A DNA stretch of 64,000 bases from CAVQBL01 sp963710715 (GCA_963710715.1 CAVQBL010000002.1:1-64000); one strand, 5' to 3'; positions 34,205 to 44,692 are shown, counted from the first letter of the stretch. Notes: a model not told the origin generated them from the sequence alone. Translations and numbers: made by a program.

Positions 34205-37200
34205 TTAGTGAATTTTCAGGCTTTTTTTCTCGATCTTTTTTTGACAACGCTTAATATAAAGCATAGCGGGAAAATCTGTATTATTATGCAGAACAATGTT
34301 TTGAAAAACCGCAAAAGCTTCTGCGTATTTTTTTGCTTGAAATAACTTAACACCATGCTCAAATGCATTTAGTGTTTTTTGTTTGAAAGCGATCACATCT
34401 TCTGGATCATTGTTAAAAACTTCATAGATGGTAACAGGAATAGATCTTCTTTTAACAAAAACCTTATCTAACATGCGTATAGAGTAGGCTTTTGCGTCTT
34501 TTAATCTTTCATAAGTGTTTTCGGTAATCAAAATTTTGGTTTCATATATCCTTGTTAAATGTTCAACATGCGAAGCAATGTTCACTGCATCTGAAATGAC
34601 TGTACCTTCCATGCGATGTTTGTCGCCGACAGTTCCTAATACTAACACCCCTGTGTTGAGACCGATACCACAGTCAACAGGATTTTTTCCTGACTGAATT
34701 CGCTCATTATTATAAACTTCCAGCTCCCTTCTCATTTCGATAGCACATTGCAGAGCATCATCAGGTGATGTTGGAAACAGTGCCATGATGGCATCACCAA
34801 TATATTTATCAATAACACCCTTATATTCAGAAATAACCGGTTCCATTCTTTGTAAAAAGCTATTAAGGAATTCGAGAGCTTCTTGCGGAGTCATTTTTTC
34901 AGAAATCGCAGTAAATCCGACAATATCACAAAACATGACTGTCATTTCTTTTTGGATTTGATCACCTAGTTTTACTTCAATGATATTTTTCTTTTCGAGA
35001 AGACTTAAAAACTCTTTAGGTACAAAAGATTCATATGCTTTGTTCAATTCTTTTAAATGAGAATATAAACGTGCATTATCGATAGCAGTGATGACTTCTC
35101 CTGAAAGCAAATTCAGCAGTTCGAGTCTATTTTGGGTAAATACATTCGTGGCAAGATTATTTTCCAAATATAAGATACCACTGACGATGCCCTGGTTTAA
35201 CAATGGTAAGCACAATATAGACTTAGGTTGATTGTATTGGATGTAAGGATTAGAAGAAAATTGATCGGCATGAGTAGCATCATCAAGCGTTAATGGTTTT
35301 TTTGAACGTATCACATACTGAATAATTGATGTGGGTAAAATATCATTATTAATAGGTAAAGATTGCAACACTGTGACTTGCTCGCGGTCTGTTGAACCTT
35401 CTGCTTCAATGGACCACTGCCCCATTTTTTCCAATAATAAAAACCCTTTTTGTGCACCTGCATTTTCAATCACAATGTGCATCATTGATTTTAATAAATC
35501 CGATAATTCAATTTCTTTCGAAATCGCTTGTGCTGCTTTCATAACAGTATCTAAATCTAATGTTTCTGTAGCAGTATCTGATGAGGAAAGTGATGACGTG
35601 CTCGTGGATATAAATCTATCTTGCCCTTTTCTTCTGCTGAGTAATAAGTGCGGATAATTTTGTTCTAAATGAATTACTTTTGCCATGGCGCCCCATTTTA
35701 AATAATAGTAATACGCATCATTCATATAAATTCTCGCTACTTTCTCTTTATTGCGAGATAAATAAAATAATGCCGCACGCTCATTAGCTAATGCTTCTTC
35801 ATGAATATAATTATTTTGTCTAGCTAGTTCAATAGCTTTATCATAATATTCTGCTGCTTTATCAAATTGATTTAATACAACATGATGATATTCTGCTTCC
35901 ACCGTGTAATATTTATGAAGAAAATTCATTGCCCCATGCTTAGACCACGTTTTCAAAAGCTTTTGGTTTCTCTCAATGATTTCTAACATTTTCTTTTGTT
36001 CTTTTTTTGTGGCTGTACGGTAAGCAGCAAGACAAGCAAGGGAAGAATAAAGATAAAGAGTAGCAAATTGAAATTCACCTATCATCATTTTGTCAATGTA
36101 TCGCTCCAACCCCATTACATGCTGATAGGCTTGTTTGTAATCGTGGAAAAGATAACATAATAAAATTTTATAAAAATAGACGGTAGAAATACTGTTGTAA
36201 TCATTTTTTTCAAGAAGTTGAGGTAAAATAATTTTCTCATTGCATGCGGAACCTATTAATTGAGTTTCTTGTGATGTGCCCAGCAGATTCAGTGCTACTT
36301 GCAATGTGAGAGACTCACGAAAATAAGACATTTCTAAATTCATCGAACGTGTAAATTTAGTAAATTTTTCTATTTCTTTGACAACTTCATTTAATTCTTT
36401 TCCTAAAGCAAAAACACGGAAACAATAATCGGTCGCGCAAACACCCGCGAATTCAACGTTTCCTGACTCGAGTCCTTTTTGAAATAAATTCAATAAGAGA
36501 GGAAGACTTACAGCAAGATGCTCATATAAAGGCGAAATAGCGCGAGCCACGATAATTTTTACACCGATTGTTTCTCTGTCAACATTAATACGATCGAGTA
36601 GCTGTAATGCAAGTTGGCAAAATTGATAACCTTTTTCATAGTTGCCAAATCTGTGACACAGCAAAATGGCATAAGCAGCAAAAGAAGCGCCTGCTCGATC
36701 GTTAATACCATATTGCGTTGACAATTGTGCCATTTTAAACACACCTAAGGCAAACAGTTTCGGGTTAATAGAAAGAGCAGCAAGCACAAGGTTAGCTAAC
36801 ATACTCATGGTAGCAAGATGATTTGGATTTTGCATGTCTGGGAGTTGTGCTAAGTCATCCATGCTTTTACCACGTAAAGCCCATTTCAGCTGTAGCAGAC
36901 CCCAAATAAGATTCCAATTATTGGGTCGCATTGGCATTTTGATACCAAGCAAATTGAGCGAAAGCAGGGACATTTCCATAGCCTCAGTTGCCTTGCCTTG
37001 AAATACAAGAAGGCGTAATTGTGTTGCATATATTCTAACAATATCTAATGTATTTTTTGCGTGCTGAATAACAACTCCAGCATATTTCTGCATTTCTTCT
37101 GTTTCTGCAGAAAGGAAAGCAACATCAACTGCCTCCGTATAAAATGACAACGTTAAATCATAATCGACATTCCAACTATCTTCTGGCAATAAACTTATTC

Positions 37201-39520
37201 CGGCTTTCAAATAATCAAATGCACTTTTGTATGCTATAGAAGCTCTGGCTCTATTGGCTGCGATTAAATTAAGTTTCGCCATTTTGATTTTTTCATCAGG
37301 ATCAGTAATTAAACTAATGCCTTGGTTAATGTGGTTAACAATATCGAGGACTTGCTCAGAAATTTTTTCTTTAGATGTGTATTGTAATAACAGGCGACCA
37401 ATTTTTAAGTGCAACATATTGCGTTGTTTTTCTTCTATCAAAGAAGAAGCGGCTTGTTGTACGCGGTCATGTAGAAAATGATAAAAAGTATTGCTTTTTG
37501 GGTTATCTGCTGATAATACAGAAAACATATAAGATTCATCTGTAGAAACGAGTAATCCTGCGCGCAATGCTTCCCATAATTGTAAAGCTGTTTGCTTGGG
37601 TGATTGTTCGCTGATAATAGACAGTGTCTGTAAATCGAATCGGTTACCCAAGCAAGCTGCAAATTTTAACGCTTCTTGCGCACCCGATGATAGTTCTCTA
37701 ATTTTTTGTGTCATCAAGTCAACAACATTGGCAGTAATGCCTTTTTCAGCAATGCGATCGACTTCCCAGCGCCATTTACCGGATTGCGGATCAAATTCAA
37801 TGAGCCCATCTTTATAAAGAGTTTGTAAAAGTTGGGTTAGGAAAAAAGGATTACCTTGTGTTCTCACGTAACAAATTTTTGCTAATGAATGCACAGATTC
37901 TTGATCTTCATGCAACGTATCCATTAGCAATTGTATGACGTGGGTTAATTGTAAAGGCACTAAAGTAATCGTGTTTAATGGGAGCCCTGCTTTTTTGAGC
38001 CGACCTAATGCGATGGAAAGCAGATGACTTTGGTCCACTTCATTATCACGAAATGCACCGATAATCATTAAATAGCGGCTTTCATAATGCAGTAAAATGC
38101 TTTCTACTAAGTTTAATGAAGATGAATCTGCCCACTGCAAATCGTCTAAAAAAATCACCAGTGGGTGTTCATGCTGCGCCAATACATGCACAAAATCTTG
38201 GAAAACAAGATTAAAACGGTTTTGCGTTTCTGTAGGGCCAAACTCAGGTAATGGAGGTTGTTCACCAATAATATCGGTTAGTGTTGGAATCACATCAACA
38301 ACAACTTGTCCATTGGGTCCCAATGCTTTTTGTATTTTTTCACGCCATACTTTAATTTTTTCTTCACTTTCCGTTAAAATTTGTTGGATTAATTCTTGAA
38401 ATGCTTGGATTAATGCAGCATAAGGGATATTTTTATTAAATTGATCAAATTTTCCTGAGACAAAATAACCTTTTTTCTCAACCAGTGGTTTATAAAGTTC
38501 ATGCACTAATGAAGATTTACCAATACCCGAATAACCTGCGATTAACATGAATTCAGTCGGTGCACCTCGGCATACACGTTGAAATGCATCTGTTAATAAT
38601 TTTAATTCTTCTTCGCGTCCATATAATTTTTCAGAAATGTGAAATTGCTCAGAGATATCTTGCGTGCAAATCGGAAATGAAACGATACTCCCAGTCTTTT
38701 TAATTTGATTGATACATTTTTGTAAATCGTATTTTAATCCAAACGTACCTTGATAGCGTTCTTCCACTGCTTTAGCCAGTAATTTCATAATAATGTCTGA
38801 CACCACAGGAGGTAATTTAGGGTTTATTTCATAGGCTGATTTTGGAGTTTTCGCAATATGGAAGTGAATAAGTTCGCCGACATCCTCTGAAGAAAAAGGC
38901 AGCATGCCTGTTGCCACTTGATAAAGCGTAACGCCTAACGAATAATAATCTGTACGATAATCGATACCTCGATTCATACGCCCGGTTTGTTCAGGAGAAA
39001 TATAAAATAATGTACCGCCTTGCATCAACTGAGGATTACGGATCTCTGCTACTTCTCTGGATAATGTTGTTGCTACACCAAAGTCTATAATTTTAACTTG
39101 TTGCGTAGCAGCATCCCACAGAATATTGGAAGGGTTAATATCTTTATGGATAATTTTATGTTGATGCACTTTTTCAAGGGCTTCCGTCGTTTTAAGTGCG
39201 AGTGTGAGAAATTCATCCAGTGTCAGCTGCTTACGTGTGAGTATTTGTTTTAATGGTTGCCCAAAATCCTCCATGATCAGTGCTAATCCATTTTGGTATC
39301 GCTCCATACCATAAACATTAACCGCTCCTTCTCCATTTAAACTTTGCAGAAGTTCATATTCATGTTTAAAACGTGCGATTTCTTCTATGGTGGGACGTTC
39401 GTCTGCTAATAGTTTGATAACAACCCGTTGTTTATCAAATTCACGATAGCCGCGGTAAACAATGGAGTTTACCCCACTAAAAATTTTCTCGGTGATCACA
39501 TAGCCTGGTAGTGAAATCAT
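34205..39520 (-). CDS. Ser/Thr kinase - AAA ATPase - TPR-like - GAF - class III cyclase (copy 3)
   Basis: 1771 residues when started at ATG 39520, which aligns with the other copies (MISLPGYVIT); an ATG three codons upstream (39529) also exists. The activation segment reads QTGRMNRG where copies 1 and 2 have QTRRMNRG. The linker before the GAF domain is Ser/Thr-rich and differs from the other two copies. All catalytic motifs match copy 1, including the His at the cyclase Arg position. It is first in the tandem array and has the best-looking promoter. Confidence 0.85.
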   Translation of the reverse strand: MISLPGYVITEKIFSGVNSIVYRGYREFDKQRVVIKLLADERPTIEEIARFKHEYELLQSLNGEGAVNVYGMERYQNGLALIMEDFGQPLKQILTRKQLTLDEFLTLALKTTEALEKVHQHKIIHKDINPSNILWDAATQQVKIIDFGVATTLSREVAEIRNPQLMQGGTLFYISPEQTGRMNRGIDYRTDYYSLGVTLYQVATGMLPFSSEDVGELIHFHIAKTPKSAYEINPKLPPVVSDIIMKLLAKAVEERYQGTFGLKYDLQKCINQIKKTGSIVSFPICTQDISEQFHISEKLYGREEELKLLTDAFQRVCRGAPTEFMLIAGYSGIGKSSLVHELYKPLVEKKGYFVSGKFDQFNKNIPYAALIQAFQELIQQILTESEEKIKVWREKIQKALGPNGQVVVDVIPTLTDIIGEQPPLPEFGPTETQNRFNLVFQDFVHVLAQHEHPLVIFLDDLQWADSSSLNLVESILLHYESRYLMIIGAFRDNEVDQSHLLSIALGRLKKAGLPLNTITLVPLQLTHVIQLLMDTLHEDQESVHSLAKICYVRTQGNPFFLTQLLQTLYKDGLIEFDPQSGKWRWEVDRIAEKGITANVVDLMTQKIRELSSGAQEALKFAACLGNRFDLQTLSIISEQSPKQTALQLWEALRAGLLVSTDESYMFSVLSADNPKSNTFYHFLHDRVQQAASSLIEEKQRNMLHLKIGRLLLQYTSKEKISEQVLDIVNHINQGISLITDPDEKIKMAKLNLIAANRARASIAYKSAFDYLKAGISLLPEDSWNVDYDLTLSFYTEAVDVAFLSAETEEMQKYAGVVIQHAKNTLDIVRIYATQLRLLVFQGKATEAMEMSLLSLNLLGIKMPMRPNNWNLIWGLLQLKWALRGKSMDDLAQLPDMQNPNHLATMSMLANLVLAALSINPKLFALGVFKMAQLSTQYGINDRAGASFAAYAILLCHRFGNYEKGYQFCQLALQLLDRINVDRETIGVKIIVARAISPLYEHLAVSLPLLLNLFQKGLESGNVEFAGVCATDYCFRVFALGKELNEVVKEIEKFTKFTRSMNLEMSYFRESLTLQVALNLLGTSQETQLIGSACNEKIILPQLLEKNDYNSISTVYFYKILLCYLFHDYKQAYQHVMGLERYIDKMMIGEFQFATLYLYSSLACLAAYRTATKKEQKKMLEIIERNQKLLKTWSKHGAMNFLHKYYTVEAEYHHVVLNQFDKAAEYYDKAIELARQNNYIHEEALANERAALFYLSRNKEKVARIYMNDAYYYYLKWGAMAKVIHLEQNYPHLLLSRRKGQDRFISTSTSSLSSSDTATETLDLDTVMKAAQAISKEIELSDLLKSMMHIVIENAGAQKGFLLLEKMGQWSIEAEGSTDREQVTVLQSLPINNDILPTSIIQYVIRSKKPLTLDDATHADQFSSNPYIQYNQPKSILCLPLLNQGIVSGILYLENNLATNVFTQNRLELLNLLSGEVITAIDNARLYSHLKELNKAYESFVPKEFLSLLEKKNIIEVKLGDQIQKEMTVMFCDIVGFTAISEKMTPQEALEFLNSFLQRMEPVISEYKGVIDKYIGDAIMALFPTSPDDALQCAIEMRRELEVYNNERIQSGKNPVDCGIGLNTGVLVLGTVGDKHRMEGTVISDAVNIASHVEHLTRIYETKILITENTYERLKDAKAYSIRMLDKVFVKRRSIPVTIYEVFNNDPEDVIAFKQKTLNAFEHGVKLFQAKKYAEAFAVFQNIVLHNNTDFPAMLYIKRCQKKIEKKSLKIH

Positions 39521-39549
39521 AAATGGCAATACTCACTATAATAATATTA

Positions 39550-39577
39550 AGTATAGTCTCTGTAATTAGATTGTCAG
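39550..39577 (-). promoter_or_regulatory. Promoter candidate for the kinase-cyclase array
   Basis: On the minus strand: CTGACA, 16 bp, TATACT, ending 30 nt before the ATG at 39520. The block AGACTATACTTA is kept upstream of the other two copies (TATACT at 34132-34127 and 28698-28693), although their -35 boxes are poor. Each gene may therefore be transcribed separately. Confidence 0.45.
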
Positions 39578-39662
39578 GCTGTATTTTATCCATTAACTCA
39601 TTGAATATAGGTGATATTTATGTTATATTTTAACCATAAAAATCTATTTTGTTTAAAAAAAA

Positions 39663-40940
39663 TCATGCTTGATTTGGAGGGCGTTCAATTTCTTTTTCTT
39701 CTTTAACTTGGCTTAACAATATAGCTCCTAAAAGGAAGAAAATAAGCGTACTCGCTATGCCTACACGTTGGCTATGAAAAGCCAATGTAGTTATACCAAA
39801 GATCCATGGTCCAACAAATGCAGTCACTTTTCCAGAAAGTGCGAATAAACCAAACATTTCATTAGAGCGTGCTGGATCGATAATCCTAACCAGTAAAGAG
39901 CGGCTGGAAGACAAGAGGGGCCCTACCAAAATCCCTCTCAATATGCCAAGAATCCAATACGATTTTTTTGTAGTAATGAATGCCAATGGAATGGTTAATA
40001 GAATAGTACATAGTAAAGCAAATAATAATGTACGCTTTGCTCCAAAGTAATCATCCATCCAAGAGAACGCAACAGCTCCTAAAGCAGCACAAAAAGTTAA
40101 TACAATGCCATAAAGTGCTAATTCTTGCATAGTAAAACCAAAGGTATTTGCCGCATAAATAGAACCAAATGCAAAAATGGTTGCCATACCATCGGTATAA
40201 GTCATATGTGCCAAAAGAAAAATCATGATATTTTTTTGTTGCGGCAATGTTTTCAATGTCGTAATGGTTTTGCGCAATCCCACAGAGACAGCTGCTGAAA
40301 TTTTTAAATTTTTCGAAGATGTATCTGGTACTAATAAAAAGAATGGCAATGAAAATAGAGCAATCCAAATTGCTACAAAAGGACCACAAATACGAATTTG
40401 TTCTGCTGTTTGTGTATCAAGCCATGGATGTTGTCCCTTAATAAAAAGAACTAACACTAAAACTAACGCAAAAATCCCTCCAACAGGGCCCGCCGCTGTA
40501 CCCAAACCAGAAGCAAGGCCTACATGTTCCATAGAAGTCAATTTGTGTAAAAAAGCATTATAAAATACTTGAGCAACTTCAAAGCAAACTGTTCCTAAAA
40601 CAACAAAAGTAAGTGCGAAAGTAACAAATTGTGGTGCAGGGTAAGCATACCATAAGAGCGCGCTGCTCATGATGCAAATCATCGTAAAAAGAAATAACCA
40701 ACGTTTATGATATCCGCTGTAATCCGCAATTGCGCCTAACGGTGGGCTAAGGACTGCAATAATTAAAGCAGATAACGCTATGGCATTGCCCCATTGGTAA
40801 GTTCCTATAATTGGGTTTGCCGCAACGTGTGTTGTAAAATAAGTGTTAAAAATAAAAATAGTAATAATAATAGGAAATATATCACTTGCCCAAGCATAGA
40901 AATACCATGCAATTAGATTGATGGTGCGTCTTGATGTCAT
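39663..40940 (-). CDS. MFS transporter, UMF1/Atg22-like family
   Basis: 425 residues and 12 predicted membrane segments. The opening (LIAWYFYAWASDIFPIIITI) and the loop LSPPLGAIADYSGYHKRW are typical of the UMF1 (Atg22-like) branch of the major facilitator superfamily. An excellent ribosome binding site (AAGGAGGTAATCA) precedes the ATG. Members of this branch include amino acid or nutrient exporters; the substrate here is unknown. It is divergent from the FadL-type gene at 41050. Confidence 0.8.
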   Translation of the reverse strand: MTSRRTINLIAWYFYAWASDIFPIIITIFIFNTYFTTHVAANPIIGTYQWGNAIALSALIIAVLSPPLGAIADYSGYHKRWLFLFTMICIMSSALLWYAYPAPQFVTFALTFVVLGTVCFEVAQVFYNAFLHKLTSMEHVGLASGLGTAAGPVGGIFALVLVLVLFIKGQHPWLDTQTAEQIRICGPFVAIWIALFSLPFFLLVPDTSSKNLKISAAVSVGLRKTITTLKTLPQQKNIMIFLLAHMTYTDGMATIFAFGSIYAANTFGFTMQELALYGIVLTFCAALGAVAFSWMDDYFGAKRTLLFALLCTILLTIPLAFITTKKSYWILGILRGILVGPLLSSSRSLLVRIIDPARSNEMFGLFALSGKVTAFVGPWIFGITTLAFHSQRVGIASTLIFFLLGAILLSQVKEEKEIERPPNQA

Positions 40941-41049
40941 TGATTACCTCCTTATTTAGCATAAGGTAATCGATGAATAATTTCTATTGTTTTAATTATT
41001 CTATTTGTGTATGCTAATTAAAAATTTATATGGAAATTAAAAGACAACT

Positions 41050-42285
41050 ATGAAAAACTTACTAGGAAAGTGTTTGTTCGTGGCGGCTCTTTGCGGTGTA
41101 ACAAGCAATGCAATGGCCAGCTTCACTGAAACAGCAATAGGAAATGCTGTCGTTAATGATGCCAGCGCTGTTTATTATAATCCTGCTTCTTTAACACTTC
41201 TTCCCAATAAGCAACTTTATATGTCGGGCGCAATAGTTAATACGTTATTTGCTTATAATGGTATTCAAAATATACCCCCTACACCACCGCATTTACATTT
41301 TCAAGGCAAAGTCAACTCAAGAAGCTCATTCTACTTACCCGCTGTCTATTTTGCAGTGCCGATTTCAGATTGTGTTACTATAGGTATAGGTGAAGTATTT
41401 CCTTTCGATGCTCTTTTAGATTATCACCCCGACACTTATCTTGCGCCGGGTGGATATCGAAATGAATTAAAAGTTATTGATTTCACTCTTGGTATGGGTG
41501 TTAAAATCAATGACAAGCTTTCTGTGGGTGCAGGTATAGACATTGAACGTTTTATTCAAGAAATCAAATTCAGTTTTTCTATATTCAATCCTCCTACTCC
41601 TCGTGTCATCAACAAAGGATTTGATTGGAGCTACACTGGCCATGGAGGTATTTTGTTTACACCTAGAGAGGGAACATACATCGGTCTTACCTATCATGGT
41701 CCCGTTCGTTTTAAAGCAACGGGAGAGAGTACGGGTTATGGATTAACTAGAACAGTTCATACTAATGCATATAATTACAGTGTCTTATTCCCTGCTAGTC
41801 AAGTGTTGACCTTGGACCAATACCTTAATCCTTGCTTTGGTGTTCTTACTACGATTGAACGCGTGCAATGGAGTTCAATTGGTACAGTGAACTTCAATGA
41901 TATTGTTGTTGGGTTGCCAAGATTGGGGCCCGTTCAATTAGCACAAGCTTCTACCAAATTTAATTTCCGAGATGCATGGCGTTTCCTTGTAGGCATACAT
42001 TATGCGCTGAATGAAAAATGGTTGTTTCGTAGTTCAGTCAGTTGGGATCAAACACCTATAAAGCGGTTTGTTGTGGGCCCAAATACACCATTTACTAATG
42101 GTTGGATCATTGGCCTTAGCGCAGCACACAACTTTAGTAAGTGTATTACTGGTGAGCTTGCTTACGCTCATTCTTGGTATCAGGCTACTACACTTAAAGT
42201 AACTACACCCAATGCTTTCTTCAATGGAAGACTGCACGGTTCAAGAGATGCTTTCCAAGCTAAGTTAATTTGGAACATTATTTAG
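41050..42285 (+). CDS. FadL/OMPP1-type outer-membrane transport protein
   Basis: 411 residues. Signal peptide ends about NAMA/SFTET. The mature N-terminus has the FadL hallmark GNAVVNDASAVYYNPASL and later alternating beta strands (AVYFAVPISDCVTIGIGEVF, then KINDKLSVGAGIDIERF), ending in an outer-membrane style terminus. FadL proteins pass long-chain fatty acids or other hydrophobic molecules across the outer membrane. A 6-bp hairpin follows the stop. Confidence 0.82.
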   Translation: MKNLLGKCLFVAALCGVTSNAMASFTETAIGNAVVNDASAVYYNPASLTLLPNKQLYMSGAIVNTLFAYNGIQNIPPTPPHLHFQGKVNSRSSFYLPAVYFAVPISDCVTIGIGEVFPFDALLDYHPDTYLAPGGYRNELKVIDFTLGMGVKINDKLSVGAGIDIERFIQEIKFSFSIFNPPTPRVINKGFDWSYTGHGGILFTPREGTYIGLTYHGPVRFKATGESTGYGLTRTVHTNAYNYSVLFPASQVLTLDQYLNPCFGVLTTIERVQWSSIGTVNFNDIVVGLPRLGPVQLAQASTKFNFRDAWRFLVGIHYALNEKWLFRSSVSWDQTPIKRFVVGPNTPFTNGWIIGLSAAHNFSKCITGELAYAHSWYQATTLKVTTPNAFFNGRLHGSRDAFQAKLIWNII

Positions 42286-42297
42286 ACGAGGTTTGGC

Positions 42298-42324
42298 TGG
42301 TCTCTATTAAGGAATTTCAGACCA
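42298..42324 (+). terminator. Hairpin after the FadL-type gene
   Basis: TGGTCT / AGACCA inverted repeat with a 15-nt loop, about 13 nt after the stop. No T-tract, so weak. Confidence 0.3.
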
Positions 42325-42493
42325 TCTTAGAGATCGGACAAATCGCGTGCCATATCAGAAAATAATCCCAAACACTGAGAGTGGAAAAATTGAGAGAACC
42401 GCTGCTGCGCCGTAAATTCAATTCAACTGCTTAAAATTCATTAAAAAATTTTAAGAAACTGCTTATGCACTTCAAACCATGCTTGCCTTATCC

Positions 42494-43426
42494 TCATTTA
42501 GGTTTAGGCAAGTCACAATATTCTAAAACTAAATCAACGGCTAGCTCAGATTTCTCTGCAATGTTCATTCCTTGTTTGTTTAATACACTGCTTATTTCTT
42601 TAGATTGCTTCAAAGCTTTTGCTTTGTTTTCATTATACTTTTTCATATTAGAAAAAAGTAATTGGCGCATTGGCGCAAGTGTTTGTTTAACTTGATTATA
42701 AACAGGATCTTTTATCAAGGCATCCTCAACTTTTTTAAATATCTCGTCAGCATTTTCTTTTGTTTCTTTTGTGAATAGTATTGCCCTGGCCAATGCATCA
42801 ATGAATTTATATTCGTTAAAGGTTGATGGGAACTTTCTTCCCCAATCAAATAAAATATAATTAATGTTTTGGATGAATAATTGTTGGTAATTCATGGCGT
42901 TAATCAAAATATCTCGAATAGTTTGATGCCCATTTTCATGAGCTAAATTGGCCGCTGTTAAATGAAAACGCGTATCTTTGATCGTTGGATCAGCTTTTGA
43001 TTCAAGCAATAGCCTGGTGGCATCCTTATGCCCAGCTGCAGCAGCCTCATGCAAAGGCGTACAACCTACATTAGATGAAGCATTAATGGGTGCTCCTGCC
43101 TGAATAAGCCGTGCAATAATCTTTTTATTGCCTATTTGAGCTGCAACATGCAAAGGTGTAATCCCATTTTGAGTTACAACATTAACCTTGGCTTTAGCAG
43201 TGATTAATATCTCCACCATTTTCTCATAATTCTTTTCGACAGCGATATGCAACGGCGTTTTATTCCCACCCGGTGCTTGTGTATTTACAACATCAGGATT
43301 TGCAGCGATAAGTTGCTTTACCTGTTCTATCTGATTATTGGCGACGCCATTAAAAATAGGAATACTTCTTGCTTGTTGCTCAGTTGCGATTTTTGCCAGT
43401 AGCTTTTGTCCTGCAATATTAAACAC
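42494..43426 (-). CDS. Ankyrin-repeat protein
   Basis: 310 residues from a GTG start with AGGAG 8 nt upstream. About five ankyrin units fill residues 20-180 (NKTPLHIAVEKNYEKMVEIL, NGITPLHVAAQIGNKKIIAR, GCTPLHEAAAAGHKDATRLL). The C-terminal roughly 120 residues are charged and helical, without a known domain. Ankyrin proteins of intracellular bacteria are often secreted effectors; no signal peptide or CaaX is present (ends CDLPKPK). The target is unknown. Confidence 0.8.
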   Translation of the reverse strand: MFNIAGQKLLAKIATEQQARSIPIFNGVANNQIEQVKQLIAANPDVVNTQAPGGNKTPLHIAVEKNYEKMVEILITAKAKVNVVTQNGITPLHVAAQIGNKKIIARLIQAGAPINASSNVGCTPLHEAAAAGHKDATRLLLESKADPTIKDTRFHLTAANLAHENGHQTIRDILINAMNYQQLFIQNINYILFDWGRKFPSTFNEYKFIDALARAILFTKETKENADEIFKKVEDALIKDPVYNQVKQTLAPMRQLLFSNMKKYNENKAKALKQSKEISSVLNKQGMNIAEKSELAVDLVLEYCDLPKPK

Positions 43427-43590
43427 GGCTAACTCCTATTAAAAATAATAATTAACCCGTTGTTGGTGTTTTTATATCATACATTACAAATGAAGGTTAG
43501 CGATAAGCGATTTACCTATTGTACCATCATTAGAGGAAGATCTTTAAATTCATATTTAAAAATAATTTTGGCCAAAAATATGTTTGCGAC

Positions 43591-43661
43591 CTAAAAATAG
43601 GTATAACGATGAATCGTACAGGGGACTTGCCTATACGGTTCATCGTTACATCTATTTATAG
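43591..43661. repeat. Large imperfect inverted repeat (32-bp arms, 7-nt loop)
   Basis: The left arm 43591-43622 and right arm 43630-43661 match at about 26 of 32 positions (core TAACGATGAA / TTCATCGTTA). It could fold into a long cruciform or RNA stem, or be a small mobile repeat. It sits at the 3' edge of a fragment graveyard. Confidence 0.5.
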
Positions 43662-43744
43662 AACCAGGCGTATCTCCCAAGACAGTCGAGTCAGCTTAGT
43701 AAAAAACAAAATGGAAAATGCGGTGTAACACGAAGATGGATTTG

Positions 43745-43994
43745 CTTTTTTTATGAGTATGAATCCTGTCCCATTTCCAGAACCTTGAATCCACAAGCCA
43801 TGAGAATTGTCTGCATTGGTAGTAATTGTACCGTTAGTAAGAGTTACGCCTGCATCTCCGCCAAATTGATTATTTACATTTATCCCGAGGGAGCTTGGAC
43901 CTGTAGTTTGAATGGAAGTGTTGTTAAGTGTTACGCGAGTCCCCAGCCCTCTGGCATTCACACCATCGGTGCCTGTAGCAACTGATCCACTATT
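43745..43994 (-). pseudogene. Fragment of an autotransporter/adhesin beta-helix passenger
   Basis: The frame reads SVATGTDGVNARGLGTRVTL, then NNTSIQTTG and GVTLTNGTITTNADNSHGLW. This is the Ser/Thr/Asn/Gly-rich repeat style of right-handed beta-helix autotransporter passengers. It has no start and is joined out of frame to the ankyrin remnant at about 43990. After about 43745 the homology dissolves (tail ending at 43656). The translocator domain is missing. Confidence 0.5.
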
Positions 43995-44692
43995 TTGTGA
44001 CGATCATATTTAGCAGCGGCGTGAAGCGCCGTGTTATCAAAACCTCCAGGCGTATTCACTTCTATTCCTGTTATACTAAGCAGCAACGTTACCATGCTGC
44101 CATGACCCTCACGAGCAGCCGCATGAAGTGCTGTTTCGCCCACGAAATTGGCATTCACATTAATTTCTTTATTTTCCCGCAATAAACGATCAGCCTCTTT
44201 GTTATTACCATTGGTTGCATACATGAAAAGCGAGAGAGCTTGTCGATCTTCTGTGCTAAGATCGAGTGCGTTCATTAAACAGTTAGCTATGTCAACATAA
44301 CCACTTTTGACAGCCAACAAAAGAGCAACATATTCAGCAGCGTATTTGTGTAAATAAGCGCACGTAGTAGCCTTGCTAAGAAGACCGATATTTTGCATAT
44401 CTGTGCTTATCTCTAACTGGTTTAGCAGGTTACCCATACTCTCTTCTCTACTATAAACACGGTCTTTAATCAATTCCTTAATCTTTTCAATCTGGTTAAA
44501 ACAAGCTGCTAAACAAACTAAGTGTAAACGGCATATCTTCTCATCTATAAACTTTAATCCTTCAACCCAAATGTATACGTCATCTATTGCAATACATTTT
44601 GTCTGTTGTTCCGCTAATGAATAAAAGTAATTGAGTAAAGATTGATGCCGATTTTTTTTTGCCCAATCACATAAAGCATTTCCTTCGTCATC
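43958..44692 (-). pseudogene. Ankyrin-repeat gene remnant lacking a start and 3' end
   Basis: The open frame runs from after the TAG at 44695 to the stop at 43958. The only usable start is TTG 44473, deep inside the coding pattern. Ankyrin-like units are visible (DEGNALCDWAKKNRHQSLL, GETALHAAAREGHGSMVTLL, DNTALHAAAKYDRHKIVDQL). The 3' end is fused to the beta-helix fragment. A truncated 171-residue product from TTG 44473 is possible but doubtful. Confidence 0.5.

Larger units (their letters stand above)
23335..39529 (-). repeat. Triple tandem duplication of the kinase/ATPase/GAF/cyclase gene
   Basis: Three copies of about 5.3 kb, head to tail, including their spacers (28639-28770 and 34087-34204, with a related leader at 39530-39600). 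Some blocks are almost identical between copies (for example around 23640-23830, 29085-29270 and 34515-34700), while others (the middle TPR region) differ more. The copy-1 3' end matches copy 3 better than copy 2, suggesting gene conversion or unequal crossing-over. Confidence 0.9.

Noticed and set aside
23645..39000. Plus-strand small frames repeated in each kinase-cyclase copy (for example at 23645, 29087 and 34515)
   Set aside because: They are antisense shadows conserved only because the three genes are duplicates; no start signals.
40051..40389. Alternative 112-residue frame inside the MFS transporter
   Set aside because: The transporter frame covers this region with continuous membrane helices; the alternative has no family resemblance.
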